Source: Rhodoferax sp.
GTDB lineage: Bacteria; Pseudomonadota; Gammaproteobacteria; Burkholderiales; Burkholderiaceae_C
Reading direction: 5' to 3'
Assembly (NCBI RefSeq): GCF_028689295.1
Contig: NZ_JAQTWL010000005.1
Location: forward strand, 1-64,000
Length of the DNA stretch: 64,000 nt
In this document: piece by piece, positions 43,806 through 53,164 of the stretch
Layout: every line of letters begins with the position of its first letter
How positions within the stretch are numbered: the stretch's first letter is position 1
Notes under the pieces: model-generated
The model's database searches: none
The model's input: only the letters and a program-made list of their open reading frames with translations
What the model was told of the DNA's origin: nothing
Translations under genes and position numbers: made by a program

Positions 43806-43976
43806 TCAGCGTAGCGCCTGGTGATAGGCTTTGAGCACCAGCGAGGTCAGGCGCAGCGGGGCATGGCGCAGCGGCGACGGCAGCCATCGGGGCGCGTTCA
43901 GGGAAAAGCGGGTGGCCCAGCGGGTTACCGGGCGCAGCCATTGCGTGGACTGGACAAAACGTTGCTGCTGGCGCAT
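43806..43976 (-). CDS. Possible small basic protein
   Basis: A 56-residue ORF beginning MRQQQRFVQSTQWLRPVTRW, rich in Arg, Trp and Leu. It starts at ATG 43976, preceded by AAGGG, and ends within four bases of the repeat block. It has no recognised family and lies in a repeat-rich gap, so it may be chance. It is listed because reading, start and size are plausible. Confidence 0.3.
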   Translation of the reverse strand: MRQQQRFVQSTQWLRPVTRWATRFSLNAPRWLPSPLRHAPLRLTSLVLKAYHQALR

Positions 43977-44065
43977 GGCTGAAGACCCTTGTTGGCGTGA
44001 AAAGATGGTGCATTGTTGTTCTTCACCGAAAACCTTGCCGGCACGGTGTCAAGGTATTAGAACTT

Positions 44066-44138
44066 CGTCATCGCGAGCGAAGCGTGGCGATCCATGTCTT
44101 CAGAAGTCAGGGATGGCTTCACTTTGTACGCAATGACG
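44066..44138. repeat. Short inverted-repeat element (MITE/REP-like)
   Basis: CGTCATCGCG (44066-44075) and CGCAATGACG (44129-44138) are terminal inverted repeats with 9 of 10 pairing. The left arm continues AGCGAAGCGTGGCGATCCATG, the type of sequence seen in many dispersed repeats of betaproteobacteria. The remainder of the gap 43977-44209 holds no other feature that I can support. Confidence 0.5.
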
Positions 44139-44209
44139 GAGTTTGCGCAGTAACAGCCTCGGGGCAATGCCTGTTGAACTACAAGGCTTCCCCTGTTGTG
44201 CCTTAATGC

Positions 44210-45637
44210 TTGCCCTTGCCCTTTGACCCACTCGCCTTGAAAACATCCCCTGACCCACGCAGTTCACCCGTGCCCAGCAGCCGCCTGGGGCGACTGGCAC
44301 GCCTGGGGCAAATGGCCACGGGTGTGGCGGGCAACATGCTGATGGAAGGCGTACGCCAGTTCGCCCAGGGCAAGCGCCCAAGTTTGAACGAGTTGCTGCT
44401 GACACCCACCAACCTCCGCAAAATCACCCAGCAACTCGCGCACATGCGCGGCGCGGCGATGAAACTGGGGCAGTTGGTCTCGATGGACGCCGGCGACTTG
44501 CTGCCGCCCGAACTGGCCGCCATTCTGGGGCGCTTGCGCTCCGACGCCCAGCCCATGCCGCAGCGCCAGGTGCAGGCGGTGCTCGGCGCCAATTGGGGCG
44601 CCGGCTGGCAACAGCGCTTCGAGACATTTCCCTTTACCCCGATCGCTGCCGCATCGATTGGCCAGGTGCACCGCGCCCAAACCAAAGACGGGCGTGATCT
44701 GGCCATCAAGATCCAGTACCCCGGCGTGCGCCGAAGCATCAGCAGCGACGTCAACAACGTGGCGTCACTGCTGCGCTTGTCGGGGCTGATTCCGAAAGCG
44801 CTCGACATCGCGCCGCTGCTGACCGAGGCCAAACGCCAGTTGCGCGAGGAAGCCGACTACCTGGCCGAGGGCGAGCATCTGCAGCGCTTTGCCGCGCTGC
44901 TGGCCGATGCGCCCGAGTTTGTCGTGCCCGCCCATCACGCCGACCTGAGCACCCGCAACGTGCTGGCCATGTCCTTTGTCGGCGGCGTGCCGGTGGAGTC
45001 GATGGTGGCTGCGCCGCAAGCCGAGCGCGACCGCATCGTGCGCCTGTTGGTCAGCTTGCTGTTTCGGGAGTTGTTCGAGTTTGACCTCATGCAGACCGAC
45101 CCCAACTTTGCCAATTACGGCTACGACCCGGCAACCCGGCAACTGGTTCTGCTCGACTTTGGCGCCACGCGGGCTTTTGCGACCGGCTTTGGCGAGGGCT
45201 ACCGCGCCATGATGGTCGCCGCCATGGCCGGCGACCGCGACGCCATGACGCAGGCCGGGCTGGCCATTGGTTATTTCGATGCCCGCACCCAGCCCCACCA
45301 TCAAGCCGCCGTGCTCGACATGTTCGAGATGGCGCTGCAACCGCTGCGCGAGCCGGGCGATTTCGACTTTGGCACGACCGACATGGCGCAGCGTTTGCGT
45401 GATGCCGGCATGGCGCTGGGGCTGGACCGGGATTTCTGGCACATTCCGCCCGTCGACACGCTGTTTTTGCATCGCAAGCTGGGCGGCCTGTATTTGCTGG
45501 CAGCGCGCCTCAAGGCCCGTGTGAACGTGCAGCAGCTGGCGCTCGAGGCGCTGTCTGCGGGCGACCTCAGGACGGCTGCGCAGCAATCTGGCGCAGCGCC
45601 TGCTCAAAGACCGCCGCGGGCTGGCCACCCGAGATGA
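44210..45637 (+). CDS. ABC1/UbiB-family kinase-like protein
   Basis: A 475-residue protein of the ABC1/ADCK/UbiB family. Visible motifs are the KxGQ motif (MKLGQLVS), the Ala-rich loop with AAASIGQVHRA, lysine in VAIKIQYPGV-like LAIKIQYPGVRRS, the catalytic-loop QTDPNFANY and DFGATRAF as the metal-binding motif. UbiB proteins assist ubiquinone synthesis; this one lacks the C-terminal membrane pair of UbiB itself, so another role is possible. TTG 44210 is the likely start; the next in-frame ATG is residue 35. The 3' end overlaps the FrnE-like gene by 71 bases. Confidence 0.87.
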   Translation: MPLPFDPLALKTSPDPRSSPVPSSRLGRLARLGQMATGVAGNMLMEGVRQFAQGKRPSLNELLLTPTNLRKITQQLAHMRGAAMKLGQLVSMDAGDLLPPELAAILGRLRSDAQPMPQRQVQAVLGANWGAGWQQRFETFPFTPIAAASIGQVHRAQTKDGRDLAIKIQYPGVRRSISSDVNNVASLLRLSGLIPKALDIAPLLTEAKRQLREEADYLAEGEHLQRFAALLADAPEFVVPAHHADLSTRNVLAMSFVGGVPVESMVAAPQAERDRIVRLLVSLLFRELFEFDLMQTDPNFANYGYDPATRQLVLLDFGATRAFATGFGEGYRAMMVAAMAGDRDAMTQAGLAIGYFDARTQPHHQAAVLDMFEMALQPLREPGDFDFGTTDMAQRLRDAGMALGLDRDFWHIPPVDTLFLHRKLGGLYLLAARLKARVNVQQLALEALSAGDLRTAAQQSGAAPAQRPPRAGHPR

Positions 45638-46223
45638 GATGGCGGTCGTTGATGATGACCGCCGGTACCGAGTGAATGCCCTGGCTGGTGTAGAACACCT
45701 GCGCCTCGCGCACCTCGGCGGTAAATTCGTCGCCGGCCAGAATCTCGCTGGCGCGCGCCACATTGAGTCCGGCCTGGGCCACCGCCGCCAGCAACACCTC
45801 TGACGCTTCCATCACCTGACCGTCGCGGTGGCAGGCCAGCAGCAAGGCCTTTTTCAGGGCCAGTTGCTGGTCTGACGATTCAAGACCCGCCCAGTGCAGC
45901 AGGCGGTGCGCGGCAAAGGTGTTGTAAATGCGGCCGCGCCCGCCCGGGTTGAAGGCAAAACCGACCTCGGCGCCACGCTGGCGGATGGTGTCGCGAATCT
46001 GCTCCTGCTGCGCTGGTGTCGAGCCATATTTTTGCGTCAGGTGCTCCGCAATGTCCTGGCCGCCAGCGGGCATCTGCGGATTCAGCTCGAATGGCTGCAC
46101 ATGGATGTGCACCGCTACCTCGTCCTGCAAATTGGCCAGCGCCTGCTCCAGTGCGGCCAGGCCGATGGCGCACCAGGGACAGGAGATGTCGGAGACAAAA
46201 TCGATTTTGAGCATCGGGGTCAT
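45567..46223 (-). CDS. FrnE-like DsbA-family oxidoreductase
   Basis: A 218-residue cytoplasmic thioredoxin-fold protein (no signal). It has the CxxC motif in ISCPWCAIG, a helical insertion and a cis-Pro loop with HSVPAVIIN. This matches the FrnE/2-hydroxychromene-2-carboxylate isomerase-like group. The physiological substrate is unknown. ATG 46223 is at residue MTPMLKIDFVSD; a further upstream start would add poor sequence. It is convergent with and overlapping the ABC1 gene. Confidence 0.87.
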   Translation of the reverse strand: MTPMLKIDFVSDISCPWCAIGLAALEQALANLQDEVAVHIHVQPFELNPQMPAGGQDIAEHLTQKYGSTPAQQEQIRDTIRQRGAEVGFAFNPGGRGRIYNTFAAHRLLHWAGLESSDQQLALKKALLLACHRDGQVMEASEVLLAAVAQAGLNVARASEILAGDEFTAEVREAQVFYTSQGIHSVPAVIINDRHLISGGQPAAVFEQALRQIAAQPS

Positions 46224-46293
46224 GGCGTGGTTTTGGGGTAGTGACGAAACAAGCCACATTGTCCGGCAAGCCCTAAAACCGTGCCAGCCTGGC

Positions 46294-46689
46294 TTATTGG
46301 GCCGGTGTGATCGTCACGCTTTGGCGCAGGATGCCGCCAGCTTCAACACTGCCTTCGACACTGCCGGTGGCGCTCATGCGCGCTTCGCAAGCGCTGCGCT
46401 CAGCGCCCTTATGCACGCTGCAGCGCTGTAGCGCGTTCAACTGGTATTGACCAGGCGCATCGTTCAAGGCGCCGCGTCGGGCTTCGGCCAGGGCGCTGCC
46501 TGCCTCGCGGCGGCAGGTGGCGCGGTCCTGATTGGACTGGCCGCTGTTGCACACGGCCATATCCTGACGGTAGCGTGTCTGCGCCTCGGTGGACGCGTTG
46601 GCCGGGGCTGCCGACGCGCTGAATGTACAGGCCAGAATGGCCAGCGTCAGCAAACTGAGAGAACGCAATGGAGCGATGGAGATGGTCAT
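46294..46689 (-). CDS. Exported small protein with four cysteines
   Basis: A 131-residue protein with signal peptide (about 1-28, cut near ASAAPAN). The mature part has four cysteines (VCNSGQ, ATCRRE, RCSVHKG, ACEARM), which could form two disulfides, and an acidic-to-Thr tail. ATG 46689 has AGGAAAG. A longer ORF runs to 47565 but that is antisense to maf. It lies on the same strand after the FrnE gene. No family is recognised. Confidence 0.72.
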   Translation of the reverse strand: MTISIAPLRSLSLLTLAILACTFSASAAPANASTEAQTRYRQDMAVCNSGQSNQDRATCRREAGSALAEARRGALNDAPGQYQLNALQRCSVHKGAERSACEARMSATGSVEGSVEAGGILRQSVTITPAQ

Positions 46690-46899
46690 GATCAAGCTTT
46701 CCTGGTGTTGAGCCCGCGTTTGACAGCATCGGCGATGCCATGTCGGCGGGCTTGTTGTGTCACTCGCAAAGCCATAGACTAAGACCGGAACGCAACCATG
46801 TATGTGCGCTTGCGCACGGAGCTTGGTGCACAATCGCCGCTTATTTTCGACAAAAATCCTCTGCCCAATCGGGCTCATCGCGCTCGTCAGAGGACATGA

Positions 46900-47532
46900 A
46901 TGGGTCTTTACATGGGCATCCTCCAGCACCGAATTTATTTGTGTTCGCAAAGTCCGCGTCGTCGTGAATTGCTCAAGCAGATCGGCATCAATTTCGAGAT
47001 GCTGCTGTTGCGCTGTGATCCGCGCCGCAGTGTGGATGTGGACGAGACGCCGCTGGACGGTGAAGCGGCAGAGCCTTATGTGCGGCGCATCTGCCTGGAG
47101 AAAGCCCGCGTCGGTTCGGAGTCGTTGCGCCTGCGCAACCTGCCGCCTTTTCCGGTGCTGGCCGCCGACACCACCGTGGCGCTGGACGGCAAGATTTTTG
47201 GCAAACCGGACAGCACCGAGCAGGCGGCCGACATGCTGCGCCAGTTGTCCGGCCGCGACCATCAGGTATTTAGCGCCGTGGCCGTGGCTCTGGGTAACCG
47301 CACTGAAATGGCGCTGTCGGTTTCGACGGTGCGGTTTGTCAAGCTCAGCGAAGACCGTATCCAGCGTTATCTGCTTAGCCGCGAATATGCCGACAAGGCG
47401 GGTGCCTATGGGATTCAGGGGCAGGCCGGCGCATTCATTGAATATCTGGCCGGTAGTTACTCCGGCGTGATGGGGCTGCCGCTGGCTGAGACGGTCGAAC
47501 TGTTGCAACGCTTTGATTACCCCACGCCGTGA
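46900..47532 (+). CDS. maf: Maf-like nucleotide pyrophosphatase
   Basis: A 210-residue house-cleaning enzyme of the Maf/HAM1-like fold. It shows the SPRRRELL motif at the N-terminus, AADTTV, IFGKPDSTEQA and the C-terminal KAGAYGIQGQAGAFIEYLAGSYSGVMGLP split as AYGIQGQAG and GSYSGVMGLP. It hydrolyses non-canonical or dTTP/UTP-type nucleotides. ATG 46900 has an AGAGG site; ATG 46912 is also possible. Confidence 0.93.
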   Translation: MGLYMGILQHRIYLCSQSPRRRELLKQIGINFEMLLLRCDPRRSVDVDETPLDGEAAEPYVRRICLEKARVGSESLRLRNLPPFPVLAADTTVALDGKIFGKPDSTEQAADMLRQLSGRDHQVFSAVAVALGNRTEMALSVSTVRFVKLSEDRIQRYLLSREYADKAGAYGIQGQAGAFIEYLAGSYSGVMGLPLAETVELLQRFDYPTP

Positions 47533-47647
47533 GGCCCGCCCATGCAAATCGGGGTGCAGTGACACTTATACTGGAGCGGCCCGACGAAGCCCATTGCCGC
47601 TTTAAGCACTGCGTTGGCTGCGACGGGATTAACACCAGGAGATTGCC

Positions 47648-47947
47648 TTGGCCGACGAACAAGCTCAATTGAAAGCCGATGCGGACGCGTACTTCCGCTC
47701 GCTGGCGGGTTTGAAGTACCCGCAGGCATTGGTGACTGCCTTCCCTCGCATTGCCAACACACTCTTTGAATTCAAGAACAACAAACTCAAGCTGCGCGCG
47801 TACTTTGATTCGCTCATCGAAGACACTCGCGGCGGACGGCATGGTTTTCCGTTCGTCGTCCTGATGAATCTCCAGGACCTGCGCGAAGTCATGCTGGGTG
47901 ATGTCAAACGATTCGGGATGGATGACACGACCAAATGGGTGTCATGA
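47648..47947 (+). CDS. Uncharacterised 99-residue protein
   Basis: A 99-residue soluble protein starting at TTG 47648, supported by AGGAG ending seven bases before it. It has a helical N-terminus, a central LKYPQALVTAFPRIANTLFE segment and FPFVVLMNLQDLREVML. It has no signal or membrane segment. Not recognised. A TATACT hexamer at 47567-47572 might be its -10. Neighbours are maf upstream and the LolA-like gene convergent. Confidence 0.68.
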   Translation: MADEQAQLKADADAYFRSLAGLKYPQALVTAFPRIANTLFEFKNNKLKLRAYFDSLIEDTRGGRHGFPFVVLMNLQDLREVMLGDVKRFGMDDTTKWVS

Positions 47948-47980
47948 CCCCGCCGGCCGGGCAGTAGCGGCTTGCGTTGC

Positions 47981-48775
47981 TCAGTTGCGCGCCACGGCTA
48001 CCGGCGCGTTGGCACTTTCTGACATGGCCGCCTCACGGCCTTTGACCCGAGGAACGAACAGCGTTGCATCCACAGGCGGGTTGATCGCGTAGCGCGTGAT
48101 CAGCGTTTCACTGATGGCCATGCCGCCCGCATAGTTGTTGATGTGAAATGGCAGCGGCATTCCGTCAACCGGTCTGAAATCAGAAAACTCGGCCGCCAGT
48201 ACCATGGTCTGCCCGGCAAATTCGATTTGACCGGTCACTTTCACGATCAAGTGGGTTGCAGTGTCGACGTTGACCCGGATGTTCGGTCCCTCATCGTCCC
48301 GGAGATCCATTACTTCGGTCGCCTGGTTGCCAATGGTTTCGCTGCCCGCGTGGCGCAGGTTGTAACGCCCCTTGAGCAAGCCGTACGGCAGATCAAGTTG
48401 CTTGTATTGGTAAATCATTGCCAGGCGGCCCGGCCCCTCGACGCCCGCCATCAGATTGCCGCCGGTAATCCGCCAGGCCAGTTCGCCATTGAGCACGCGG
48501 GTTTCGGTCGCTGCGGGGTAAACGGTCTCGACCCGCAACATGCGGGGCCGCTGGAACCAGCGCTTGTAGGTGCCGGAGGCATTGCGGACGATCGCGTTGA
48601 TGAGGCCGTCGGCGTTCAGGGAAACCAGCCGCTCGATTTGCGATGCGCCGCCGTAAGCCTGCACCACCTTGTCCACCAGTGCCAGCGAGGCAGCGTCTTG
48701 CTCAAGCGCCGTCGCTGGCAGGCTCAGGCAGCCGAGACTGGCCAGCGTCAGCCAGAGTTTGTTAAATAGGGACAT
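47981..48775 (-). CDS. Periplasmic LolA-like protein of unknown function
   Basis: A 264-residue protein with signal peptide (cut after PATALEQ). The mature beta-rich protein carries LRVETVYPAATETRVLNGEL and VTGQIEFAGQTMVLAAEFSDF, as in outer-membrane-lipoprotein-sorting-like (LolA/LolB fold) domains. A lipid or hydrophobic ligand role is inferred from fold. ATG 48775 is the only good start. It is followed by the GGDEF gene on the same strand, 58 bases upstream of it. Confidence 0.68.
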   Translation of the reverse strand: MSLFNKLWLTLASLGCLSLPATALEQDAASLALVDKVVQAYGGASQIERLVSLNADGLINAIVRNASGTYKRWFQRPRMLRVETVYPAATETRVLNGELAWRITGGNLMAGVEGPGRLAMIYQYKQLDLPYGLLKGRYNLRHAGSETIGNQATEVMDLRDDEGPNIRVNVDTATHLIVKVTGQIEFAGQTMVLAAEFSDFRPVDGMPLPFHINNYAGGMAISETLITRYAINPPVDATLFVPRVKGREAAMSESANAPVAVARN

Positions 48776-48833
48776 TCATGGAACCTTGGTTGGTTGGGAA
48801 AAACGGCGCATTGTTCGAAACACCGGAAGTGGG

Positions 48834-50867
48834 TCAGGACGGCATTGGCGCCACATACAGCTGATTCCGGCCATTGTTTTTGGCCTGGTACATGGCCGCA
48901 TCGGCATTCTGGAGCAGTGCATGTTCGTCGGCGCCATGCTCGGGGGAAAAGGCAATGCCGATGCTCGCTGAAATATGGATCTGCTGCGCGACGATGTCAA
49001 AGGGACGGCTCAATGCGGCCAGGATCTTTTGAGCCACCAGCGTGGCCGATTGCACCGTCGCCATTTCCGGCAGCATCACCACGAACTCATCGCCGCCGAT
49101 GCGCGCCACCGTGTCCGACTCACGCCGCACGCAGTCCGCCAAGCGCTGCGCCACCTCCTTGAGCAGCAGGTCGCCCACATGATGACCCAGCCCGTCATTG
49201 ACCGGCTTGAATTTGTCAATGTCAATGAACATCAGGGCCAGGCGTGTCTTGTCGCGCCGGGCCTTGGCGATGGCTTGTCGCAGGCGGTCGCCAAACAGGG
49301 CGCGATTGGGCAAGCCGGTGAGCACATCGAAGTGCGCCAGTTGCTGCATGCGTGCTTCACTCGCCTTGCGTTCGGAAATATCGGAAAACACCGCGACATA
49401 ATGGCTGGGCGCGCCCTGCGCGTCTCGGACTTGCTTGATGGAGAGCCATTCGATGTAGAGCTCGCCGTTCTTGCGCCGGTTGCAGATTTCGCCGTGCCAG
49501 TGGCCGCTGCTGGCAAGCTGTTCCCACATGGCCTGGTAGAACATTGCGGAATGGGTGCCGGACGCCAGCAGCTTGGGGTCGCGGCCAATGGCTTCACTGG
49601 GTGAGTAGCCGGTAATCACGGTAAAGGCCGGATTGACAGACAGGATTACGTTGTGCTGGTTGGTCACGAGCGTGGCTTCGTCCATGGTCAGGATGACGGT
49701 GGAGGCCAGGCGCAGAGCTTCTTCGCGCTCGTGACGCTCGGTAATGTCGGTGTGCGTGCCGATCATGCGCAATGGATTGCCTTGTGCATCACGGCTCACC
49801 ACCATGCCGCGCGAGAGGATCCATTTCCAGCGGCCATCCCTGGATTGCATGCGCCGTTCGTTGGCATAGGTCGCCTTGTCTCCGGCTAAATAGGCAAGCC
49901 GGTCGGCTTCGATGCGCGCCAGGTCGTCAGGATGGATGCGCGCCTGCCACGCCTCGGCCTGGTGCTCCGGCTCATGGGCCGCAAAGCCATGGATCTCCAT
50001 GAAACGCCTGGAAAACACCACTTCGCCGGTCTGCAGGTTTCGATCCCACACGCCATCTCCGGCGCCTTCAAGGGCAAACTTCCAGCGCTCCTCGCTCAAG
50101 GCCAGCGCCTGCTGGTCTATTTGGCGCTCCTGATGCTGCGCAATGATCTTGTCCTGCGCCCTTTTGACAATGATGAAGACCGCCAGATAGAGCATCGCCA
50201 GCAGCGCGACCACGGCCGCCACCAGCAGCCACTGCCGTTGGCCGACCTGCGCCAGCACCGTGGTGGCGTCGCGGTAGATTTCAAATACGCCGCTCACCTT
50301 GCCAGTCAGCGGGTCGTAGCGCGGGATATAGCTCTCGATGACGTCGCGATCCTGCAACTCGCCCTCGAAGGAGCTGAGCTGATTCTGATGCACCAGTTCG
50401 GAACTGTTCAAGCCGCGCAAGCCGCCAAGCACACCCGCGTTATCACTCTTGTCCTCGCCAATCTGTTCAAGATCGGTGGAATACATCGTCCGGCCCTGTA
50501 AGTCATAGACCTTGATCTTGTAAATCCGGGTGCCTTCCAGCAGCTTGATGACTTTCTGGTGCAGCGCCGGAATCTGCGTCGCTCGCGCCAGTTGCTCTGC
50601 GGGTAGGTCGGCCACCGACTGCACCAGGGGCCCAAAGTGCGCATCCCACAACTCGTTGGAAAGGATCCTGGCGTGGTTGATGTGTTCGCTTTGGTAGCCG
50701 TTGATCAGGGCATCCACCGACAGCATGCGAAAAACATAGCCAAGCAACACCGCAACCACCACAAAGGCGACAAGGCTGACCGTGGCGAAGTGGCGCAACA
50801 GCCTGAAGTCGTTTTCGGCCGCGACAGCAGCATGGTCCGTCGCGTTGTCTGAAGTTGTTTTTATCAA
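48834..50867 (-). CDS. Membrane PAS-GGDEF diguanylate cyclase
   Basis: A 677-residue signalling protein. An N-terminal membrane helix (about 28-50), a periplasmic sensor (about 55-215), a second helix (about 218-240), a short coiled coil, two PAS/PAC domains (about 262-385 and 390-505) and a C-terminal GGDEF domain. The active-site GGDEF is at 591-595 with the product-inhibition site RESD nine residues before, so c-di-GMP production with feedback is expected. No EAL domain. It would link sensing to adhesion functions such as the Lap-type and Flp systems; that is inference. Confidence 0.93.
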   Translation of the reverse strand: MIKTTSDNATDHAAVAAENDFRLLRHFATVSLVAFVVVAVLLGYVFRMLSVDALINGYQSEHINHARILSNELWDAHFGPLVQSVADLPAEQLARATQIPALHQKVIKLLEGTRIYKIKVYDLQGRTMYSTDLEQIGEDKSDNAGVLGGLRGLNSSELVHQNQLSSFEGELQDRDVIESYIPRYDPLTGKVSGVFEIYRDATTVLAQVGQRQWLLVAAVVALLAMLYLAVFIIVKRAQDKIIAQHQERQIDQQALALSEERWKFALEGAGDGVWDRNLQTGEVVFSRRFMEIHGFAAHEPEHQAEAWQARIHPDDLARIEADRLAYLAGDKATYANERRMQSRDGRWKWILSRGMVVSRDAQGNPLRMIGTHTDITERHEREEALRLASTVILTMDEATLVTNQHNVILSVNPAFTVITGYSPSEAIGRDPKLLASGTHSAMFYQAMWEQLASSGHWHGEICNRRKNGELYIEWLSIKQVRDAQGAPSHYVAVFSDISERKASEARMQQLAHFDVLTGLPNRALFGDRLRQAIAKARRDKTRLALMFIDIDKFKPVNDGLGHHVGDLLLKEVAQRLADCVRRESDTVARIGGDEFVVMLPEMATVQSATLVAQKILAALSRPFDIVAQQIHISASIGIAFSPEHGADEHALLQNADAAMYQAKNNGRNQLYVAPMPS

Positions 50868-50991
50868 GTCGATGACGAGTGATGATTCATCATGGGCGAA
50901 TATAGCCTAGTTCGAGGCAATCAAACATGTCGGTCAACGATCTGGCAAATCCATCCGCGATGCAGAGGCCAGTTCTGGCACGGCTGTTTGC

Positions 50992-52476
50992 TTACAAGCC
51001 CAGCTTCTGCCAAACCTGCTCCATCCGTGCCGTGACCTCTGCACTCATGCTCAAAGGTCTGCCCCATTCGCGGCTGGTCTCGCCGGGCCACTTGTTGGTG
51101 GCATCGATGCCCATTTTGCTGCCCAGGCCGCTGACCGGTGAGGCAAAGTCAAGGTAGTCGATGGGGGTGTTGTCAGCCAGTAGTGTGTCGCGCGTGGGAT
51201 CAACGCGGGTGGTGATGGCCCAGATCACCTCTTTCCAGTCGCGCGGGTTGACGTCGTCGTCCACGACCACGATGAACTTGGTGTACATGAACTGGCGCAA
51301 AAAACTCCAGATACCGAACATGACGCGGCGGGCGTGGCCGGGGTAGGCTTTCTTGATTTGCACCACCGCCATGCGGTAGCTGCAGCCTTCGGCTGGCAGG
51401 TAAAAGTCGGTGATCTCGGGGTACTGGCGCTGCAGCAGCGGCACAAATAATTCGTTCAGCGCCAGCGCCAGCATGGCGGGCTCATCAGGTGGTTTGCCGG
51501 TGTAGGTCGAGTGGTAGATGGGCTCGCGGCGCTGGGTGATGCGGTCAATGGTGAAGACCGGAAACTCGGCCTGCTCGTTGTAGTAACCGGTGTGGTCGCC
51601 AAACGGGCCTTCCAGCGCGTGCTCGAAGCCGCTTGCGTGGGTCGCGTCCGGGTTGATGTGGCCTTCCAGCACAATTTCGGCAAAGGCCGGCACGCGCAAC
51701 TCGTTGCCCAGGGCCTTGACCAGTTCGGTGCGGCTGCCGCGCAGCAAACCAGCAAACTGGTATTCACTCAAACTGTCTGGAACCGGGGTGACCGCGCCCA
51801 GAATGGTGGCCGGGTCGGCGCCCAGCGCCACACACACCGGATACGGCTGTCCGGGGTTCTTCTGGGCGTGGTCACGAAAGTCGAGCGCGCCGCCGCGGTG
51901 CGGCAGCCAGCGCATGATGACCTTGTTGCGTGCGATCACCTGCTGGCGGTAGATGCCCAGGTTTTGCCGCGCCTTGTGCGGCCCCTGCGTGATCACCAGG
52001 CCCCAGGTGATGAGCGGCGCCACGTCGCCGGGCCAGCAGTGCTGGATCGGCAGGCGGGCCAAATCCACATCTGCACCTTCGCGCACCACCTCCTGGCAAG
52101 GCGCGCTGCCGAGTTCCTTGGGCGACATGCTCCACAGCGTCTTGACCAGGCCGCGCATGCCGATGAGTTCCTTGAACCCCTTGGGCGCTTCGGGCTCCTT
52201 GAGTGTGGCCAGCACATGACCGAACTGGCGCAGCTCGCTCACGTCATTCACGCCCATGCCTAGCGCGACGCGGCGCGTGCTGCCGAACAGGTTGCCCAGC
52301 ACCGGGATGCTGTGGCCGGTTGGGTGCTCGAACAGCAGGGCCGGGCCGCCAGCGCGCAGCGTGCGGTCGCATAGCGCGGTCATCTCCAAGTGCGGTGACA
52401 CTTCGGCGCTGACACGCTTGAGCTCGCCCAAGTCTTCGAGTTGGGTGATGAATTCGCGCAGGTCACGGTAGGCCAT
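50992..52476 (-). CDS. ubiD: 4-hydroxy-3-polyprenylbenzoate decarboxylase UbiD
   Basis: Prenylated-FMN-dependent decarboxylase of ubiquinone synthesis, 494 residues. It begins [19 protein letters not shown] and includes [32 protein letters not shown], and [21 protein letters not shown], all typical of UbiD. ATG 52476 matches the E. coli-type N-terminus. Its cofactor is made by UbiX, encoded 110 bases upstream on the same strand, with a strong hairpin between. Confidence 0.95.
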   Translation of the reverse strand: MAYRDLREFITQLEDLGELKRVSAEVSPHLEMTALCDRTLRAGGPALLFEHPTGHSIPVLGNLFGSTRRVALGMGVNDVSELRQFGHVLATLKEPEAPKGFKELIGMRGLVKTLWSMSPKELGSAPCQEVVREGADVDLARLPIQHCWPGDVAPLITWGLVITQGPHKARQNLGIYRQQVIARNKVIMRWLPHRGGALDFRDHAQKNPGQPYPVCVALGADPATILGAVTPVPDSLSEYQFAGLLRGSRTELVKALGNELRVPAFAEIVLEGHINPDATHASGFEHALEGPFGDHTGYYNEQAEFPVFTIDRITQRREPIYHSTYTGKPPDEPAMLALALNELFVPLLQRQYPEITDFYLPAEGCSYRMAVVQIKKAYPGHARRVMFGIWSFLRQFMYTKFIVVVDDDVNPRDWKEVIWAITTRVDPTRDTLLADNTPIDYLDFASPVSGLGSKMGIDATNKWPGETSREWGRPLSMSAEVTARMEQVWQKLGL

Positions 52477-52523
52477 GGGGATTGAGTTCTCAATAATCAA
52501 AATTTCTGGGGAGGATTCAAAGA

Positions 52524-52559
52524 CCTTCGTCGCGCCCTCGCGACGAAGGCCATTTTTTC
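52524..52559. terminator. Strong hairpin between ubiX and ubiD
   Basis: CCTTCGTCGCG (52524-52534) pairs perfectly with CGCGACGAAGG (52539-52549) around a CCCT loop. A six-T tract follows on the plus strand (52554-52559). In the direction of ubiX to ubiD the U run is weak (TCTTTG). It may attenuate ubiD or stop plus-strand transcripts. Confidence 0.75.
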
Positions 52560-52585
52560 GCTCCCGTGGCGTGTTTAGGGTGATT

Positions 52586-53164
52586 TCATACCATTGTGTC
52601 GAGGCCGTTCCAGCGCGGTGCATCGGGTTGTGGCAGGCCCAACAAGTCAACGACCCGGCTCAGGGTGTGGCCGATCATCTCTTCAATCGTCTGCGGACGG
52701 TGGTAGAAGCCCGGCACCGGCGGAAAGATGACGCCACCCATCTCGGTCACGCTCGTCATGTTGCGAAGGTGAGCCAGGTTCAGCGGCGTTTCGCGCACCA
52801 TCAAAATCAGCCGGCGCCGTTCCTTGAGCATGACATCGGCGGCGCGCGTGATCAGGTTGTCTGACAGGCCCAGCGCCACCACTGCCAGCGTGCGCATGGA
52901 ACAGGGTGCGATGACCATGCCGTCGCAGCGGAAAGAGCCGCTGGCGATGGCTGCGCCGACATCCTGCACGGGGTAGATCACGTCGGCCAGGGCTTCAACC
53001 TCGGCGCGCGAGAACTCCAGCTCCTGCTGGATGTTGAGCCAGCCGGCTTCGGACACTGTCAAATGCGTTTGCACCGTGTCCAGTTCGCGCAGCATTTGCA
53101 ACAGCCGCACGCCATAGACCGCGCCGCTGGCACCCGAAATGGCGACGATGATGCGTTTGGTCAT
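52586..53164 (-). CDS. ubiX: Flavin prenyltransferase UbiX
   Basis: A 192-residue flavoprotein that makes prenylated FMN for UbiD. It has the Rossmann-like start [20 protein letters not shown], the FMN site with [20 protein letters not shown] and the [13 protein letters not shown] segment, and [15 protein letters not shown]. It begins where ubiT stops (53164) and is part of the ubiUVT operon. Confidence 0.95.
   Translation of the reverse strand: MTKRIIVAISGASGAVYGVRLLQMLRELDTVQTHLTVSEAGWLNIQQELEFSRAEVEALADVIYPVQDVGAAIASGSFRCDGMVIAPCSMRTLAVVALGLSDNLITRAADVMLKERRRLILMVRETPLNLAHLRNMTSVTEMGGVIFPPVPGFYHRPQTIEEMIGHTLSRVVDLLGLPQPDAPRWNGLDTMV

Noticed and set aside
43705..44013. A 102-residue minus-strand ORF over the repeat region
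   Set aside because: It reads through the 50-bp repeats and has Pro/Ala-rich chance composition; the alternative frame at 43806-43976 is more plausible.
46690..47565. A longer minus-strand form of the four-cysteine exported protein
   Set aside because: The extra part is antisense to maf, while ATG 46689 gives a signal peptide and has a good ribosome site.
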